Positions 28,612 to 39,298 of a stretch of DNA of 64,000 nucleotides are shown one piece after another; position 1 is the first letter of the stretch, and each line of letters opens with the position of its first letter. Below the pieces are notes generated by a model, which searched no databases, was not told the DNA's origin, and saw only the letters and a list, made by a program, of their open reading frames with translations. Source of the DNA: an uncultured Paracoccaceae bacterium (GTDB taxonomy: Bacteria > Pseudomonadota > Alphaproteobacteria > Rhodobacterales > Rhodobacteraceae); contig CANNFA010000008.1 in the NCBI GenBank assembly GCA_947503765.1, positions 62,001-126,000 of the forward strand. Reading direction: 5' to 3'. The translations under genes and the position numbers were made by a program.

Positions 28612-29088
28612 ATGACACGAATGTTCCAGACCTTCGTATTCGGCGCCGCGCTGGCGCTTGCCACGCTTCCGGCTGCGGCGCAGGCCGGGCCTGTCGAGGA
28701 CAGCGTGATCCGGCAATTGCGCGCGCAGGGCTTCTCGCGGATCGAGGTTGCGCGCACCATGCTGGGCCGCGTGCGCATCGTCGCGCGCTCTGCAGAGCTG
28801 GAGCGCGAGATCATCGTCGACCCGCGCACCGGCGAAATCCTGCGCGACTATTGGGCGGAACACGGCGACCGGCGGCCGGGGGGATTGCTCGACCCGACCG
28901 GCAACGGCGATAACGCGGATGATGGCGATGACGGCGACACCGGCGATGTCGGGGACGAAGGCGATGACGACAACGACAACGATGACAACGACAACGATGA
29001 CGACGACGGCGATGACGACGACGGCGATGACGACGATGACGATGGCGGGGACGATGATGGCGACGGCGGCGACGATGGCGACGACTGA
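28612..29088 (+). CDS. Secreted PepSY-like protein with Asp/Gly-rich C-terminal tail
   Basis: Signal peptide; PepSY-like VEDSVIRQLRAQGFSRIEVARTMLGRVRIVA...REIIVDPRTGEILRDYW; acidic tail. Confidence 0.75.
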   Translation: MTRMFQTFVFGAALALATLPAAAQAGPVEDSVIRQLRAQGFSRIEVARTMLGRVRIVARSAELEREIIVDPRTGEILRDYWAEHGDRRPGGLLDPTGNGDNADDGDDGDTGDVGDEGDDDNDNDDNDNDDDDGDDDDGDDDDDDGGDDDGDGGDDGDD

Positions 29089-29106
29089 TCGCGGCCCCGT
29101 CTTCTG

Positions 29107-29622
29107 ATGGGCCGGGCGGCGCGCCGGCTGCGCATCATGGTGGCTTTGGTCTTTGCCGTGCAGGTCATCTGCGCGGTGTTCTTCGTCTCGGAGATCCTCG
29201 CCTCCGTGCTGGGGCTGCCGGTCGGCCCGCTTGACTGGCATGTGCACGAGTTGATGGAGATCGGCGCCGCGCTGGGGCTGATCCTGGGCGTGGTGTTCGG
29301 GTTTTTCATTCTCAGGATCGTGATGGCGCGGTCGGCGGCGGTGGAAAGCCAGCTGCGCGCCGCGTCGGGCGCCTTCATGGAGCTTCTGGAGGAACGGTTC
29401 GACGACTGGTCCCTGACGCCCGCGGAACGCGATGTGGCGCTGTTCGCGATGAAGGGGCTGTCCACGTCGGAAATCGCCGCTCTGCGCCGCACGTCCGAAG
29501 GCACGGTAAAGGCGCAAAGCAACGCGATCTACCGCAAGGCCGGGGTCAGCGGGCGGTCGCAGCTTCTGAGCCTGTTCATCGACGATCTGATGGGCGACGG
29601 GCTGGTCGGGCAACCGGGATAA
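29107..29622 (+). CDS. Membrane-anchored LuxR-type HTH transcriptional regulator
   Basis: Two N-terminal TM helices; C-terminal LTPAERDVALFAMKGLSTSEIAALRRTSEGTVKAQSNAIYRKAGVSGRSQLLSLF. Confidence 0.82.
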   Translation: MGRAARRLRIMVALVFAVQVICAVFFVSEILASVLGLPVGPLDWHVHELMEIGAALGLILGVVFGFFILRIVMARSAAVESQLRAASGAFMELLEERFDDWSLTPAERDVALFAMKGLSTSEIAALRRTSEGTVKAQSNAIYRKAGVSGRSQLLSLFIDDLMGDGLVGQPG

Positions 29623-29661
29623 AGCCGCGTGCGACCATGCCGCATCGGGCCGGCGGATCGA

Positions 29662-30048
29662 TCAGCGCGGCTGGCCGGCGGGAAGCGCGTGGCGTTCGAG
29701 CACCTCGAACGAGACGATATCCAGCGCGCGGATATGCGTTGCGGCAAGGTCGACATCGGGCGCGCAGCCTTCGTCATGGGCCTGCAGGAACCGTCCGGCG
29801 CACAGGCACCAGCGGTCGCCCGGCTTCAGCCCGGCAAAGCCGAAATCGGGGCGCGGCGTCGACAGGTCGTTGCCGACATATTTCGAGTAGGCGAGGAACT
29901 CCGCCGTCATAACCGCACAGACCGTATGGCTGCCGGCATCTTCCGCGCAGGTGTCGCAATTGCCGTTGCGGAAATAGCCGGTGACCGGATCGGTCCCGCA
30001 GGTTTCGAGCGGCTCTCCCAATACGTTGATCGACGGGTCGGGGGTCAT
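29662..30048 (-). CDS. DUF2237 family protein
   Basis: NVLGEPLETCGTDPVTGYFRNGNCDTCAEDAGSHTVCAVMTAEFL...GNDLSTPRPDFGFAGLKPGDRWCLCAGR. Confidence 0.88.
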   Translation of the reverse strand: MTPDPSINVLGEPLETCGTDPVTGYFRNGNCDTCAEDAGSHTVCAVMTAEFLAYSKYVGNDLSTPRPDFGFAGLKPGDRWCLCAGRFLQAHDEGCAPDVDLAATHIRALDIVSFEVLERHALPAGQPR

Positions 30049-30149
30049 CGCGGCGCTCCTCTGTGGTCGGCCCGCCGATATGCGGACAATCCGAGTGTAG
30101 CCCTCTTCGGCAATCCATCAAACGGTGCGGTTCACCGCCCGGCCGCGGA

Positions 30150-30842
30150 TCACCGGAAGCGGTCCACGAGTTTTTGCAGCGCGCTGCGCGCGTCGGGGGC
30201 CTCTTCCGGCTTTGTTGCGGGGGCTTCCGGTTCGGGGGCGGTTTTCGGCGGCGGTGTATCGGCGGATGTGCGCGGCGGCACGGTGCGCAGCGCGACCGCG
30301 TTCATGAAGCGCCCGGCATCGCCCGCCGCCAGATCCGGCGCCCCGTCCGAGATGCCGCGCAGCAGATCGTCCAGCCAGTCCCGATCCGCCTTGGCAAAAT
30401 CGTGCAGCACGTAATGCGAGACCATGTCCTTGTGCCCCGGATGGCCGATGCCGATGCGAACCCGCTGATATGCATCGCCGATCTGCCCGTGCAGCGAGCG
30501 CAGACCATTATGCCCGGCATGGCCGCCGCCCGTCTTGACCCGGCACTTGCCGGGGGCGAGGTCCAGCTCGTCGTGGAACACGGTCACGTCGCCGGGGGCC
30601 AGCTTGTAGAACTGCATCGCCGCGCCGACCGAATTGCCCGACAGGTTCATGTAGGTTTCCGGCTTGAGCAGCAGCACCTTTTCCGTGCCCAGCCGCCCCT
30701 CTGCCAGCTGGCCGCGGAATTTCGCGCGCCACGGGCCGAAACCGTGATCGGCGGCGATCCGGTCCACGGCCATGTAGCCGATATTGTGCCGGTTGCCGGC
30801 ATATTTCGCACCCGGATTCCCGAGACCGACGAAAAGGCGCAT
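30150..30842 (-). CDS. pth: Peptidyl-tRNA hydrolase
   Basis: MRLFVGLGNPGAKYAGNRHNIGYMAVD, KPETYMNLSGNSV, GGGHAGHNGLRS. Confidence 0.96.
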   Translation of the reverse strand: MRLFVGLGNPGAKYAGNRHNIGYMAVDRIAADHGFGPWRAKFRGQLAEGRLGTEKVLLLKPETYMNLSGNSVGAAMQFYKLAPGDVTVFHDELDLAPGKCRVKTGGGHAGHNGLRSLHGQIGDAYQRVRIGIGHPGHKDMVSHYVLHDFAKADRDWLDDLLRGISDGAPDLAAGDAGRFMNAVALRTVPPRTSADTPPPKTAPEPEAPATKPEEAPDARSALQKLVDRFR

Positions 30843-30916
30843 GGGGCAGGCTCCGCTCCTGTATCGCCCCCATCTAGCCCCCGCATTTGCAGGACGCAAC
30901 GCCGGGGCGCACGCGG

Positions 30917-31684
30917 TCAGTGCCCGGCGGACATCCCGGCCAGCCAGCCCAGCCCGTCGCCGGTGCGCCCGCCGGGGTGGTATTCGGCACTGATCCAGCC
31001 GTCATAGCCGGCCTCGGCCAGCGCCGCGAGAAATCCGGCAAAGTCGATCTCTCCGCTGCCCGGCTCGTGCCGGCCCGGGGCGTCCCCGATCTGCACATGA
31101 CGGACCAGCGGCGCGCAGTCCCGCCATGTGCCGGTCACGTCGCCGGTGATGACATGCGCATGATAGCTGTCGAATTGCAGGCCCAGATTGGCCGCGCCGA
31201 CCTCGCCGATCACCTCGGCCGCCTGGGCGAAATCGTTGAGGAAATAGCCCGGCTTGTCCTGCGGGTTCAACGGCTCGATCGTCAGGCTCTGGCCCGGCGC
31301 CTCGGCTGCGGCCCAGCCGAGGTTGCGCAGGAAGGTTTGCTGCGCCTCGGGCCCCTCGGCCTCGCCGGCCATGATGTGGATGTGCTGTGCCCCCAGACGC
31401 CTTGCATAGCGCAGAACGCGCCTGAAATCGCGGCGAAAGCGGTCTTCCAGCCCGGGCACGGCGGCATAACCGAGCGGCCCGCCGGCATAGTTCGGCGGCG
31501 GCGCGTTGATCAGCGCCAGCGGCAGGCCCGTGGCGTGCAGCTCGCGCAGGATGTCGGCGGCGGGATCGTCATAGGGGAACAGAACCTCGACCCCGTCGAA
31601 CCCGGCCTCGGACGCGGCATCGAACCGTTCCAGAAAGGGCAATTCGGTGAACAGCATCGTCAGGTTGGCGGCGATTTTCGGCAT
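30917..31684 (-). CDS. hyi: Hydroxypyruvate isomerase family TIM-barrel protein
   Basis: AANLTMLFTELPFLERF, IEPLNPQDKPGYFL, HVQIGDAPGRHEPGSGEI. Confidence 0.88.
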   Translation of the reverse strand: MPKIAANLTMLFTELPFLERFDAASEAGFDGVEVLFPYDDPAADILRELHATGLPLALINAPPPNYAGGPLGYAAVPGLEDRFRRDFRRVLRYARRLGAQHIHIMAGEAEGPEAQQTFLRNLGWAAAEAPGQSLTIEPLNPQDKPGYFLNDFAQAAEVIGEVGAANLGLQFDSYHAHVITGDVTGTWRDCAPLVRHVQIGDAPGRHEPGSGEIDFAGFLAALAEAGYDGWISAEYHPGGRTGDGLGWLAGMSAGH

Positions 31685-32307
31685 CAGGTCAGGTCGCTCT
31701 CGGGGATGACGGGAAAGAACGCGCCGCCGGACCACAGCCCGAACCAGGGGGTGCCGTCCACCGCCTCGGTCGTGCCCAGATCCACCAGCCGGTAGAAGGT
31801 CTTGCGGTCGATCAGCGCCTCCAGCCCCGCGCGCACCATCACGTAGGGCGACGGCTCGCCGGTCTCAGGATCGCGCGCCACGCGGATCGGGTGGTCGGGG
31901 CCGGCGGTCACGACGTCGTCCACATGGGTGACGAAGGTCAGGCGCTGGTCCTTTCCGGTACCCTCGGCCTCGACATCCACCGCGACGAAGGGCGCGTCGT
32001 CGACCGTGATGCCGACCTTCTCGACGGGGGTGACGAGGAAATAGGCGTCGCCGTCCTTGCGCAGGATCGACGAGAACAGCTTGACCAGCGGTTTCCGGCC
32101 GATCGGCGTGCCAAGGTAGAACCACGTCCCGTCGCGCGCGATGCGCATGTCCAGATCGCCGCAGAATGGCGGGTTCCACAGGTGGACGGGCGGCGGCCCC
32201 TTGCCGCCGGCGGCCTTTGCTGCCGCGACCAGCGATTGCGTCATGGTATCCGCCGTTTGGCCGGATACCGGGTCTGCCGCCGCATCGGGGGCGGGTTTCA
32301 CGATCAT
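31684..32307 (-). CDS. DUF1285 domain-containing protein
   Basis: VHLWNPPFCGDLDMRIARDGTWFYLGTPIGRKPLVKLFSSILRKDGDAYFLVTPVEKVGI. Confidence 0.85.
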   Translation of the reverse strand: MIVKPAPDAAADPVSGQTADTMTQSLVAAAKAAGGKGPPPVHLWNPPFCGDLDMRIARDGTWFYLGTPIGRKPLVKLFSSILRKDGDAYFLVTPVEKVGITVDDAPFVAVDVEAEGTGKDQRLTFVTHVDDVVTAGPDHPIRVARDPETGEPSPYVMVRAGLEALIDRKTFYRLVDLGTTEAVDGTPWFGLWSGGAFFPVIPESDLT

Positions 32308-32395
32308 TTGTCCGCTCCCGCGTTTTGTCATTTGTGCTTTCGGCGTTACCTGCCGATACTGAGCCGACTGATAGCGCACAAGCAGGAGCTTTTCC

Positions 32396-33399
<1,004 letters not shown>

Positions 33400-33403
<4 letters not shown>

Positions 33404-34275
33404 CCACGGCCGCCGCCTATCGCCAGAAGGCCGAGGGTCTTGCCGGGGGGATGCCGCCGCTGCTGGCCGAGGCCGAGCATCTGGCGCAGGCCGTCATGCT
33501 GGGCTTTCACGGGCGCAGGCGCGGCGGCATGGGCGACGAGTTCTGGCAATACCGCCCCGCGCGCAGCGGCGATCCGCGCCGGCTGATCGACTGGCGCCGG
33601 TCGGGCCGGTCCGACACGCATTTCGTGCAGGAAAAGGAATGGCAGGCGGCGCAATCGGTGTTCCTGTGGGTCGACGAGGCGCAGTCGATGGATTTCACCG
33701 GCGATCCGGCGCGCGCCACCAAGGCCGAGCGTGGCAAGCTGTTGGCGCTGGCGATCGCGGTGCTGCTGATCCGGGGCGGCGAGCGGGTGGCGCTTGCGGC
33801 GCTGGGCACGCCGCCGCGCGCGTCGCAACTGCAATTGCTGCGCATCGCCGAACGCTTTGCCGGCCGCCCCGAGGCGCCCGATTACGGCGCGCCCGTGCTG
33901 CGCAACCTCGCGCCGCAGTCCCGCGCGCTGTTCGTGTCGGATTTCCTGGGCGATCCCGCCCCGCTCGAGGCGCAGCTTGCCCAGGCGGCGGATCGCGGCG
34001 TGCGCGGCGTGCTGTGCCAGGTGCTCGACCCGGCCGAAGAGGCGTTTCCCTTCGACGGGCGCACGATCTTCGAGAGCATGGGCGGAACGCTGCGGCACGA
34101 GACGCTGAAGGCCGGCGATCTGAAGGGTCGCTACCTTGACCGGCTGGCGCAGCGCAAGGCGCGGCTGGCCGATCTGGCACGCGCCGTGGGCTGGCAATAT
34201 CATTGCCATCACACCGGCCAACCCGCGCAATCGGCGCTGCTGTACCTTTACGGCGCGCTGGAGCGGCGGCGCTAG
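33400..34275 (+). CDS. DUF58 domain-containing protein
   Basis: GRRRGGMGDEFWQYRPARSGDPRRLIDWRRSGRSDTHFVQEKE; GTGA overlap with MoxR gene. Confidence 0.92.
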
Positions 34276-37050
34276 ATGTTCACCATCGGATCCATAGGGT
34301 TCACCGCGCCATGGCTGCTTCTGGGGCTGCTGGCGCTGCCGATCCTGTGGCTGCTGCTGCGCGCGGTGCCGCCGGCGCCGATCCGGCGGATGTTTCCCGG
34401 CGTGGCGCTGCTGCTGGGCCTGACCGACGACGAGACGCAGACCGACAAGACGCCGTGGTGGCTGCTGCTGCTGCGCGCACTGGCGGTGGCGCTGATCATC
34501 CTGGGCTTTGCCGGGCCGGTGCTGAACCCGCGCGCCGAGACGGCGGGCAGCGGCCCGCTGCTGATCGTGATGGACGGCACCTGGGCCGATGCGCCCGGCT
34601 GGACGCGGCGGCTGGACCGGGTGGAGGCGGCGCTGGCCGAGGCGGGGCGCAGCGGCCGGCCGGTGGCGCTTGTGTCGCTGACCGACCTGCCCGGCGGCGA
34701 TCTGCCATTCCGTGCCGCCGGCGACTGGCTGCCGGAACTGGCCGGCCTTGCGCCGAAGCCGTGGCTGCCCGATGCCGAGGCGGTGGCCGACTGGGCCGCC
34801 GCGCTGCCGGAAGACGGGTTCGACACGTTCTGGCTGTCGGACGGGCTGGCGCGCGGCAGCCGCGCGGATCTGCTTGCGGCGCTGGAAGGGCATGGCGACG
34901 TGACCGTGTTCCAGTCGCCGCACCCGGTTCTGGCGCTGCGGCCCGCCGGGTTCGCAAAGGACAAGGTCGCGCTGACCGCGATCCGCGCCGCTGGCGGCGC
35001 AGTGCGCGAGGCGACCGTTTCGGCGCGCGGGCTGGACCCTTCCGGGATCGAGCGCGAACTGGCACGCGAGGATCTGGATTTTGAAGCGGGCGCGACCGAG
35101 GCCACGCTTGAGCTGGACCTGCCGCCCGAGTTGCGCAACCGCGTCAGCCGGTTCGAGATCACTGGCCTGCGCTCTGCCGGAGCGGTCAGCCTGACCGATG
35201 ATGCACTGCGCCGCCGCGAGGTGGCGCTGATTGCCGGCCGCGACGACCGCGAGGGGTTGGAGCTGCTGTCGCCGCTGCACTACCTGCAAAAGGCGCTGGC
35301 CCCCAGTGCCGACCTGATCGAGGGCGATCTGCTGGACATCCTGCTGGCCAACCCGGACGTGCTGATCCTGGCCGATGTGGCCACCGTCAGCGAGGGCGAG
35401 GAAGCGCCGCTGCTGGACTGGGTGGACCAGGGCGGCCTGCTGCTGCGGTTCGCCGGGCCGCGGCTGGCCGGATCGGATATCAGCCGCGCCGAGGAAGACC
35501 CGCTGATGCCGGTGCGGCTGCGCGCCGGCGGACGCAATATCGGCGGCGCCATGAGCTGGGGCGAGCCGAAGAAGCTGCGCCCCTTTGCCGAAACCTCGCC
35601 ATTCTTCGGGCTGGATGTGCCGGATGACGTGACCGTATCCAGCCAGGTTATGGCGCAGCCCGATCCGCAATTGTCCCAGCGGGTGATCGCCGCGCTGGCG
35701 GACGGGACGCCCCTGGTCACGCGCAAGCGGGTGGGCCAAGGGCAGGTGGTGCTGTTCCACGTCTCGGCCAATGCCGAATGGTCGACGCTGCCGCTGTCGG
35801 GCCTGTTCGTGCAGATGCTGGAACGGCTGGCCGTCTCGACCCGGCCGGCAGAGCCGTCGGCCGAGGATCTGGCCGGAACGGTCTGGGCGCCCGACGCGGT
35901 GCTGGACGGGTTCGGCGTGGTGCGGGATGCGGGCAATCTGGCCGGGGTGCCCGGCGAGCGGATCGCCGATGGCCTGCCCGGCCCGGACATGCCGCCGGGG
36001 CTGTATACCGGCGAGGACCGGCGCATCGCGGTGAACGTGGTCGGCCCGGACACGGTGCTGGCCGCGGCAGAGTGGCCGGCCTCGGTCCCGGTGGTCGGGT
36101 TGGAGGTGCAGGCGGAGACGCGGCTGGGCGGCTGGCTGCTGGCGGCGGCGCTGGCGCTGCTTTGCGTCGATATCCTGGCCTCGCTGTGGATTTCCGGGCG
36201 GTTGCCGCGCCCCGGATCCCGCGGCGTCGCTGCCGCGCTTGCGGGGCTGGTGCTGCTGGCGGTGCCGGGCCCGTCGCCCGCGCAGGACAGCGGCGACGCG
36301 CTGGCGCTGGCCGCCACGTCCGAGGTGGTGCTGGCCCATGTGGTCACCGGCGATGCAGAGGTCGACAAGGTCGCCGAGGCGGGGCTGCGCGGGCTGAGCC
36401 AGGTGCTTTGGGCGCGCACCTCAATCGAGCCGGCCGATCCGATCGCGGTGAACCTGGAAACCGACGAGCTGGCCTTCTTTCCGTTCCTCTACTGGCCGAT
36501 CAGCGAGGGCCAGCCGATCCCGTCCGATGCCGCCTATGCGCGGCTGAACCGCTATCTGCGGCATGGCGGCATGATCCTGTTCGATACCCGCGACGCCGAC
36601 ATCGCCGGCTTCGGCGCCGCCAGCGCCAATGGCCGCAAGCTGCAACGCCTGGCCGCGCCGCTGGACATCCCGCCGCTGGAGCCGATCCCGGAGGATCACG
36701 TCCTGACGCGGACCTTCTATCTGCTGCAGGATTTCCCCGGCCGATACGCGGGCCGCGACATCTGGGTCGAGGCCGCGCCGCCCGATGCCGAGGCGATCGA
36801 GGGGATGCCGTTCCGCGATCTCAACGACAACGTGACGCCGGTGGTGATCGGCGGCAACGACTGGGCCGCGGCCTGGGCGGTGGATGCGCGCGGCAAGCCG
36901 ATGTTCCCGGTGGGCCGGGGCGTCGGCGGGCAGCGCCAGCGCGAGATCGCGCTGCGGTTCGGGGTGAACCTGGTCATGCATGTGCTGACCGGCAACTACA
37001 AGAGCGACCAGGTGCATGTCCCGGCCTTGCTGGACCGGCTGGGGCAATAA
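34276..37050 (+). CDS. DUF4159 domain-containing membrane protein with BatA-type N-terminus
   Basis: N-terminal FTAPWLLLGLLALPILWLLLRAVPPAP; C-terminal DUF4159-like LLAHVVTGDAEVDKVAEAGLRGLS...YWPISEGQPIPSDAAYARLNRYLRHGGMILFDTRDAD. Confidence 0.88.
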   Translation: MFTIGSIGFTAPWLLLGLLALPILWLLLRAVPPAPIRRMFPGVALLLGLTDDETQTDKTPWWLLLLRALAVALIILGFAGPVLNPRAETAGSGPLLIVMDGTWADAPGWTRRLDRVEAALAEAGRSGRPVALVSLTDLPGGDLPFRAAGDWLPELAGLAPKPWLPDAEAVADWAAALPEDGFDTFWLSDGLARGSRADLLAALEGHGDVTVFQSPHPVLALRPAGFAKDKVALTAIRAAGGAVREATVSARGLDPSGIERELAREDLDFEAGATEATLELDLPPELRNRVSRFEITGLRSAGAVSLTDDALRRREVALIAGRDDREGLELLSPLHYLQKALAPSADLIEGDLLDILLANPDVLILADVATVSEGEEAPLLDWVDQGGLLLRFAGPRLAGSDISRAEEDPLMPVRLRAGGRNIGGAMSWGEPKKLRPFAETSPFFGLDVPDDVTVSSQVMAQPDPQLSQRVIAALADGTPLVTRKRVGQGQVVLFHVSANAEWSTLPLSGLFVQMLERLAVSTRPAEPSAEDLAGTVWAPDAVLDGFGVVRDAGNLAGVPGERIADGLPGPDMPPGLYTGEDRRIAVNVVGPDTVLAAAEWPASVPVVGLEVQAETRLGGWLLAAALALLCVDILASLWISGRLPRPGSRGVAAALAGLVLLAVPGPSPAQDSGDALALAATSEVVLAHVVTGDAEVDKVAEAGLRGLSQVLWARTSIEPADPIAVNLETDELAFFPFLYWPISEGQPIPSDAAYARLNRYLRHGGMILFDTRDADIAGFGAASANGRKLQRLAAPLDIPPLEPIPEDHVLTRTFYLLQDFPGRYAGRDIWVEAAPPDAEAIEGMPFRDLNDNVTPVVIGGNDWAAAWAVDARGKPMFPVGRGVGGQRQREIALRFGVNLVMHVLTGNYKSDQVHVPALLDRLGQ

Positions 37051-37080
37051 GATGTCGGGCGGCGCCTGTGCCGGGCGCCG

Positions 37081-37132
37081 GCTGGGGGCGCCGCCCCCAG
37101 ACCCCCGAGGTATTTTTGGCAAGATGAGGAAG
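37081..37132. repeat. Dispersed intergenic repeat (copy B, plus orientation)
   Basis: CTGGGGGCG-C-CGCCCCCAG inverted repeat followed by ACCCCCGAGGTATTTTTGGCAAGATGAGGAAG. Confidence 0.75.
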
Positions 37133-37143
37133 GGAGACCTGGC

Positions 37144-39216
37144 TTGACCGGCTCGATCATCTTCGATCCCCTGCTGGACTGGCCGCTGGTCTGGGGGGCG
37201 CTGGCGCTGGGCGTGCTGTTCGTGGCGGCCGCCCTGTGGCGCGGGCTGTCCGGCTGGTGGCTGCGCGGTCTGGCGGCGGCGGTTCTGGGGGTGGCGCTGG
37301 TGAACCCGTCGCTGCAGCGCGAGGAGCGGGCGGCACTGAGCGACATCGTGATCCTGGTGGTCGACGAAAGCGCCAGCCAGCGGATTGCGGAGCGCCCGGC
37401 GCAGACCGAACGGGCGGTGGCGGCGGTGGAGGCCGCGGTCGCCGCGCTGGACAACACCGAGTTGCGGATCGTGCCGCTGGGCGACGCGGACGCGGATCGC
37501 GGCACGCTGCTGATGTCGGCGCTGGCCGAGGCGATGGCGGAGGAGCCGCGCGCGCGGCTGGCGGGCGCGATCCTGCTGACGGACGGGCAATTGCACGATC
37601 TGGACCGGGCGCCGGACATGCCGGCGCCGCTGCACGTGCTGCTGACCGGCGAGGCGGGTGACTGGGACCGGCGGCTGCTGGTGACCAGCGCGCCGGCCTT
37701 CGCGATCCTCGGCGAGCCGGTGAGCCTGCGGCTGCGGATCGAGGATCAGGGCGCGGTTCCGCCGGGCGAGGGCGGCACCGCGCTGCTGCGGATCGCGGTG
37801 GATGGCGGGGCGCCGCAGGCCTACGAGGTGCCGGTCGGGCAGGATCTGGAACTGCCGGTGACGCTGCCGCATGGCGGGATGAACGTGATCCGCTTCACCC
37901 TGCCCGAGGCGGAGGGCGAGTTGACCGACCGCAACAATTCGGCGGTGGTGCAGATCAACGGGGTGCGCGACCGGCTGCGGGTGCTGCTGGTGTCCGGAGA
38001 GCCGCATCCCGGCGAGCGGACGTGGCGCAACCTGCTGAAATCCGACAGTTCTGTCGATCTGGTGCATTTCACCATCCTGCGCCCGCCCGAGAAACAGGAC
38101 GGCGTGCCGGTCAACGAGCTGTCGCTGATCGCCTTTCCGACGCGGGAATTGTTCATCGACAAGATCGACGAGTTCGATCTGATCATCTTCGACCGCTACA
38201 AGCGGCGCGGGATCCTGCCGTCGCTCTATCTCGACAACGTGCGGCAATATGTCGAGGATGGCGGCGCGGTGCTGGTGGCGGCGGGGCCGGATTTCGCCAC
38301 CGCCAATTCGCTGTTCCGCTCGCCCCTGTCCGCGATCCTGCCGGCGGCGCCGACCAGCCGGGTGATCGAGGAAGGATACCGCCCGCAGATCACCGACCTG
38401 GGCGAAAAGCACCCGGTCACTGCCGGGCTGGAGGCGTTCGCGCCGGACGGGGCGGACGAGGACGGGCCGGGCTGGGGGCGCTGGTTCCGGCTGATCGACC
38501 TGGAGGCGACATCCGGCGACACGGTGATGTCGGCGATGGACGGGCGGCCGCTGCTGGTGCTGAACCGGGTCGGCGAGGGGCGCATCGCGCTGCTGGGATC
38601 GGATCACGCCTGGCTGTGGAACCGGGGCTTCGAGGGGGGCGGGCCGCAACTGGAATTGCTGCGGCGGCTGGCCCACTGGATGATGAAGGAGCCGGACCTG
38701 GAGGAGGAGGCGCTGAGCGCCGCCGCCGAGGGCCGGACGATGACGATCACCCGCCGCACGCTGGGCGATGCCGTGGGCGATGTGGAACTGACCGGGCCGG
38801 ACGGCGCGGTGACGATGGTGCCGCTGGAAGAGGTCGCGCCGGGGCGGTTCGAGGCGACGGTGGAAGGCCCGCAGATCGGCCTTTACCGCTTGCGGGAAGG
38901 CGACCGCGAGGCGGTGATCGCGCTTGGCCCGGCCGCGCCGAAGGAATTCGAGGCGACGATCGCGAGCGGCGAGGCGCTGATGCCGGCGGTCGAGCGGACC
39001 GGCGGCGGGATCGCGCGGATCGAGGACGGTGTGCCCGATCTGCGGCAGGTCCGTGCCGGGCGTCCCGCCGTGGGGCGCGGCTGGCTGGGGATCACGCCGC
39101 GCGGCGCGTACCTGACCGCCGATGTCAGCCTGACCCCGCTTGTCTCGGGCTGGCTGTTCCTGCTGGCGGCATCGCTTCTGATGGTCGGGGCGTGGCTTCG
39201 CGAGGGCCGGCGCTGA
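37144..39216 (+). CDS. Membrane protein with vWA/MIDAS-like and glutamine-amidotransferase-like domains
   Basis: N-terminal TMs, DESAS (DxSxS) MIDAS-like motif, GATase1-like region, C-terminal TM; last gene of MoxR cluster. Confidence 0.78.
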   Translation: MTGSIIFDPLLDWPLVWGALALGVLFVAAALWRGLSGWWLRGLAAAVLGVALVNPSLQREERAALSDIVILVVDESASQRIAERPAQTERAVAAVEAAVAALDNTELRIVPLGDADADRGTLLMSALAEAMAEEPRARLAGAILLTDGQLHDLDRAPDMPAPLHVLLTGEAGDWDRRLLVTSAPAFAILGEPVSLRLRIEDQGAVPPGEGGTALLRIAVDGGAPQAYEVPVGQDLELPVTLPHGGMNVIRFTLPEAEGELTDRNNSAVVQINGVRDRLRVLLVSGEPHPGERTWRNLLKSDSSVDLVHFTILRPPEKQDGVPVNELSLIAFPTRELFIDKIDEFDLIIFDRYKRRGILPSLYLDNVRQYVEDGGAVLVAAGPDFATANSLFRSPLSAILPAAPTSRVIEEGYRPQITDLGEKHPVTAGLEAFAPDGADEDGPGWGRWFRLIDLEATSGDTVMSAMDGRPLLVLNRVGEGRIALLGSDHAWLWNRGFEGGGPQLELLRRLAHWMMKEPDLEEEALSAAAEGRTMTITRRTLGDAVGDVELTGPDGAVTMVPLEEVAPGRFEATVEGPQIGLYRLREGDREAVIALGPAAPKEFEATIASGEALMPAVERTGGGIARIEDGVPDLRQVRAGRPAVGRGWLGITPRGAYLTADVSLTPLVSGWLFLLAASLLMVGAWLREGRR

Positions 39217-39298
39217 AGGGCGGGCCGATCCGCCCGCTGTGCCTTGCCACGCGCCGCCGGGCACACGATATTGAGAGCAGGCAAAAGGGAGACCGGCG

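Noticed and set aside
28228-29613. Minus-strand ORFs with poly-Ser / poly-Val runs (461, 224 and 215 aa)
   Set aside because: Antisense reading of the GAC/GAT Asp-codon tracts (gives Ser/Val/Ile runs); not real low-complexity proteins.
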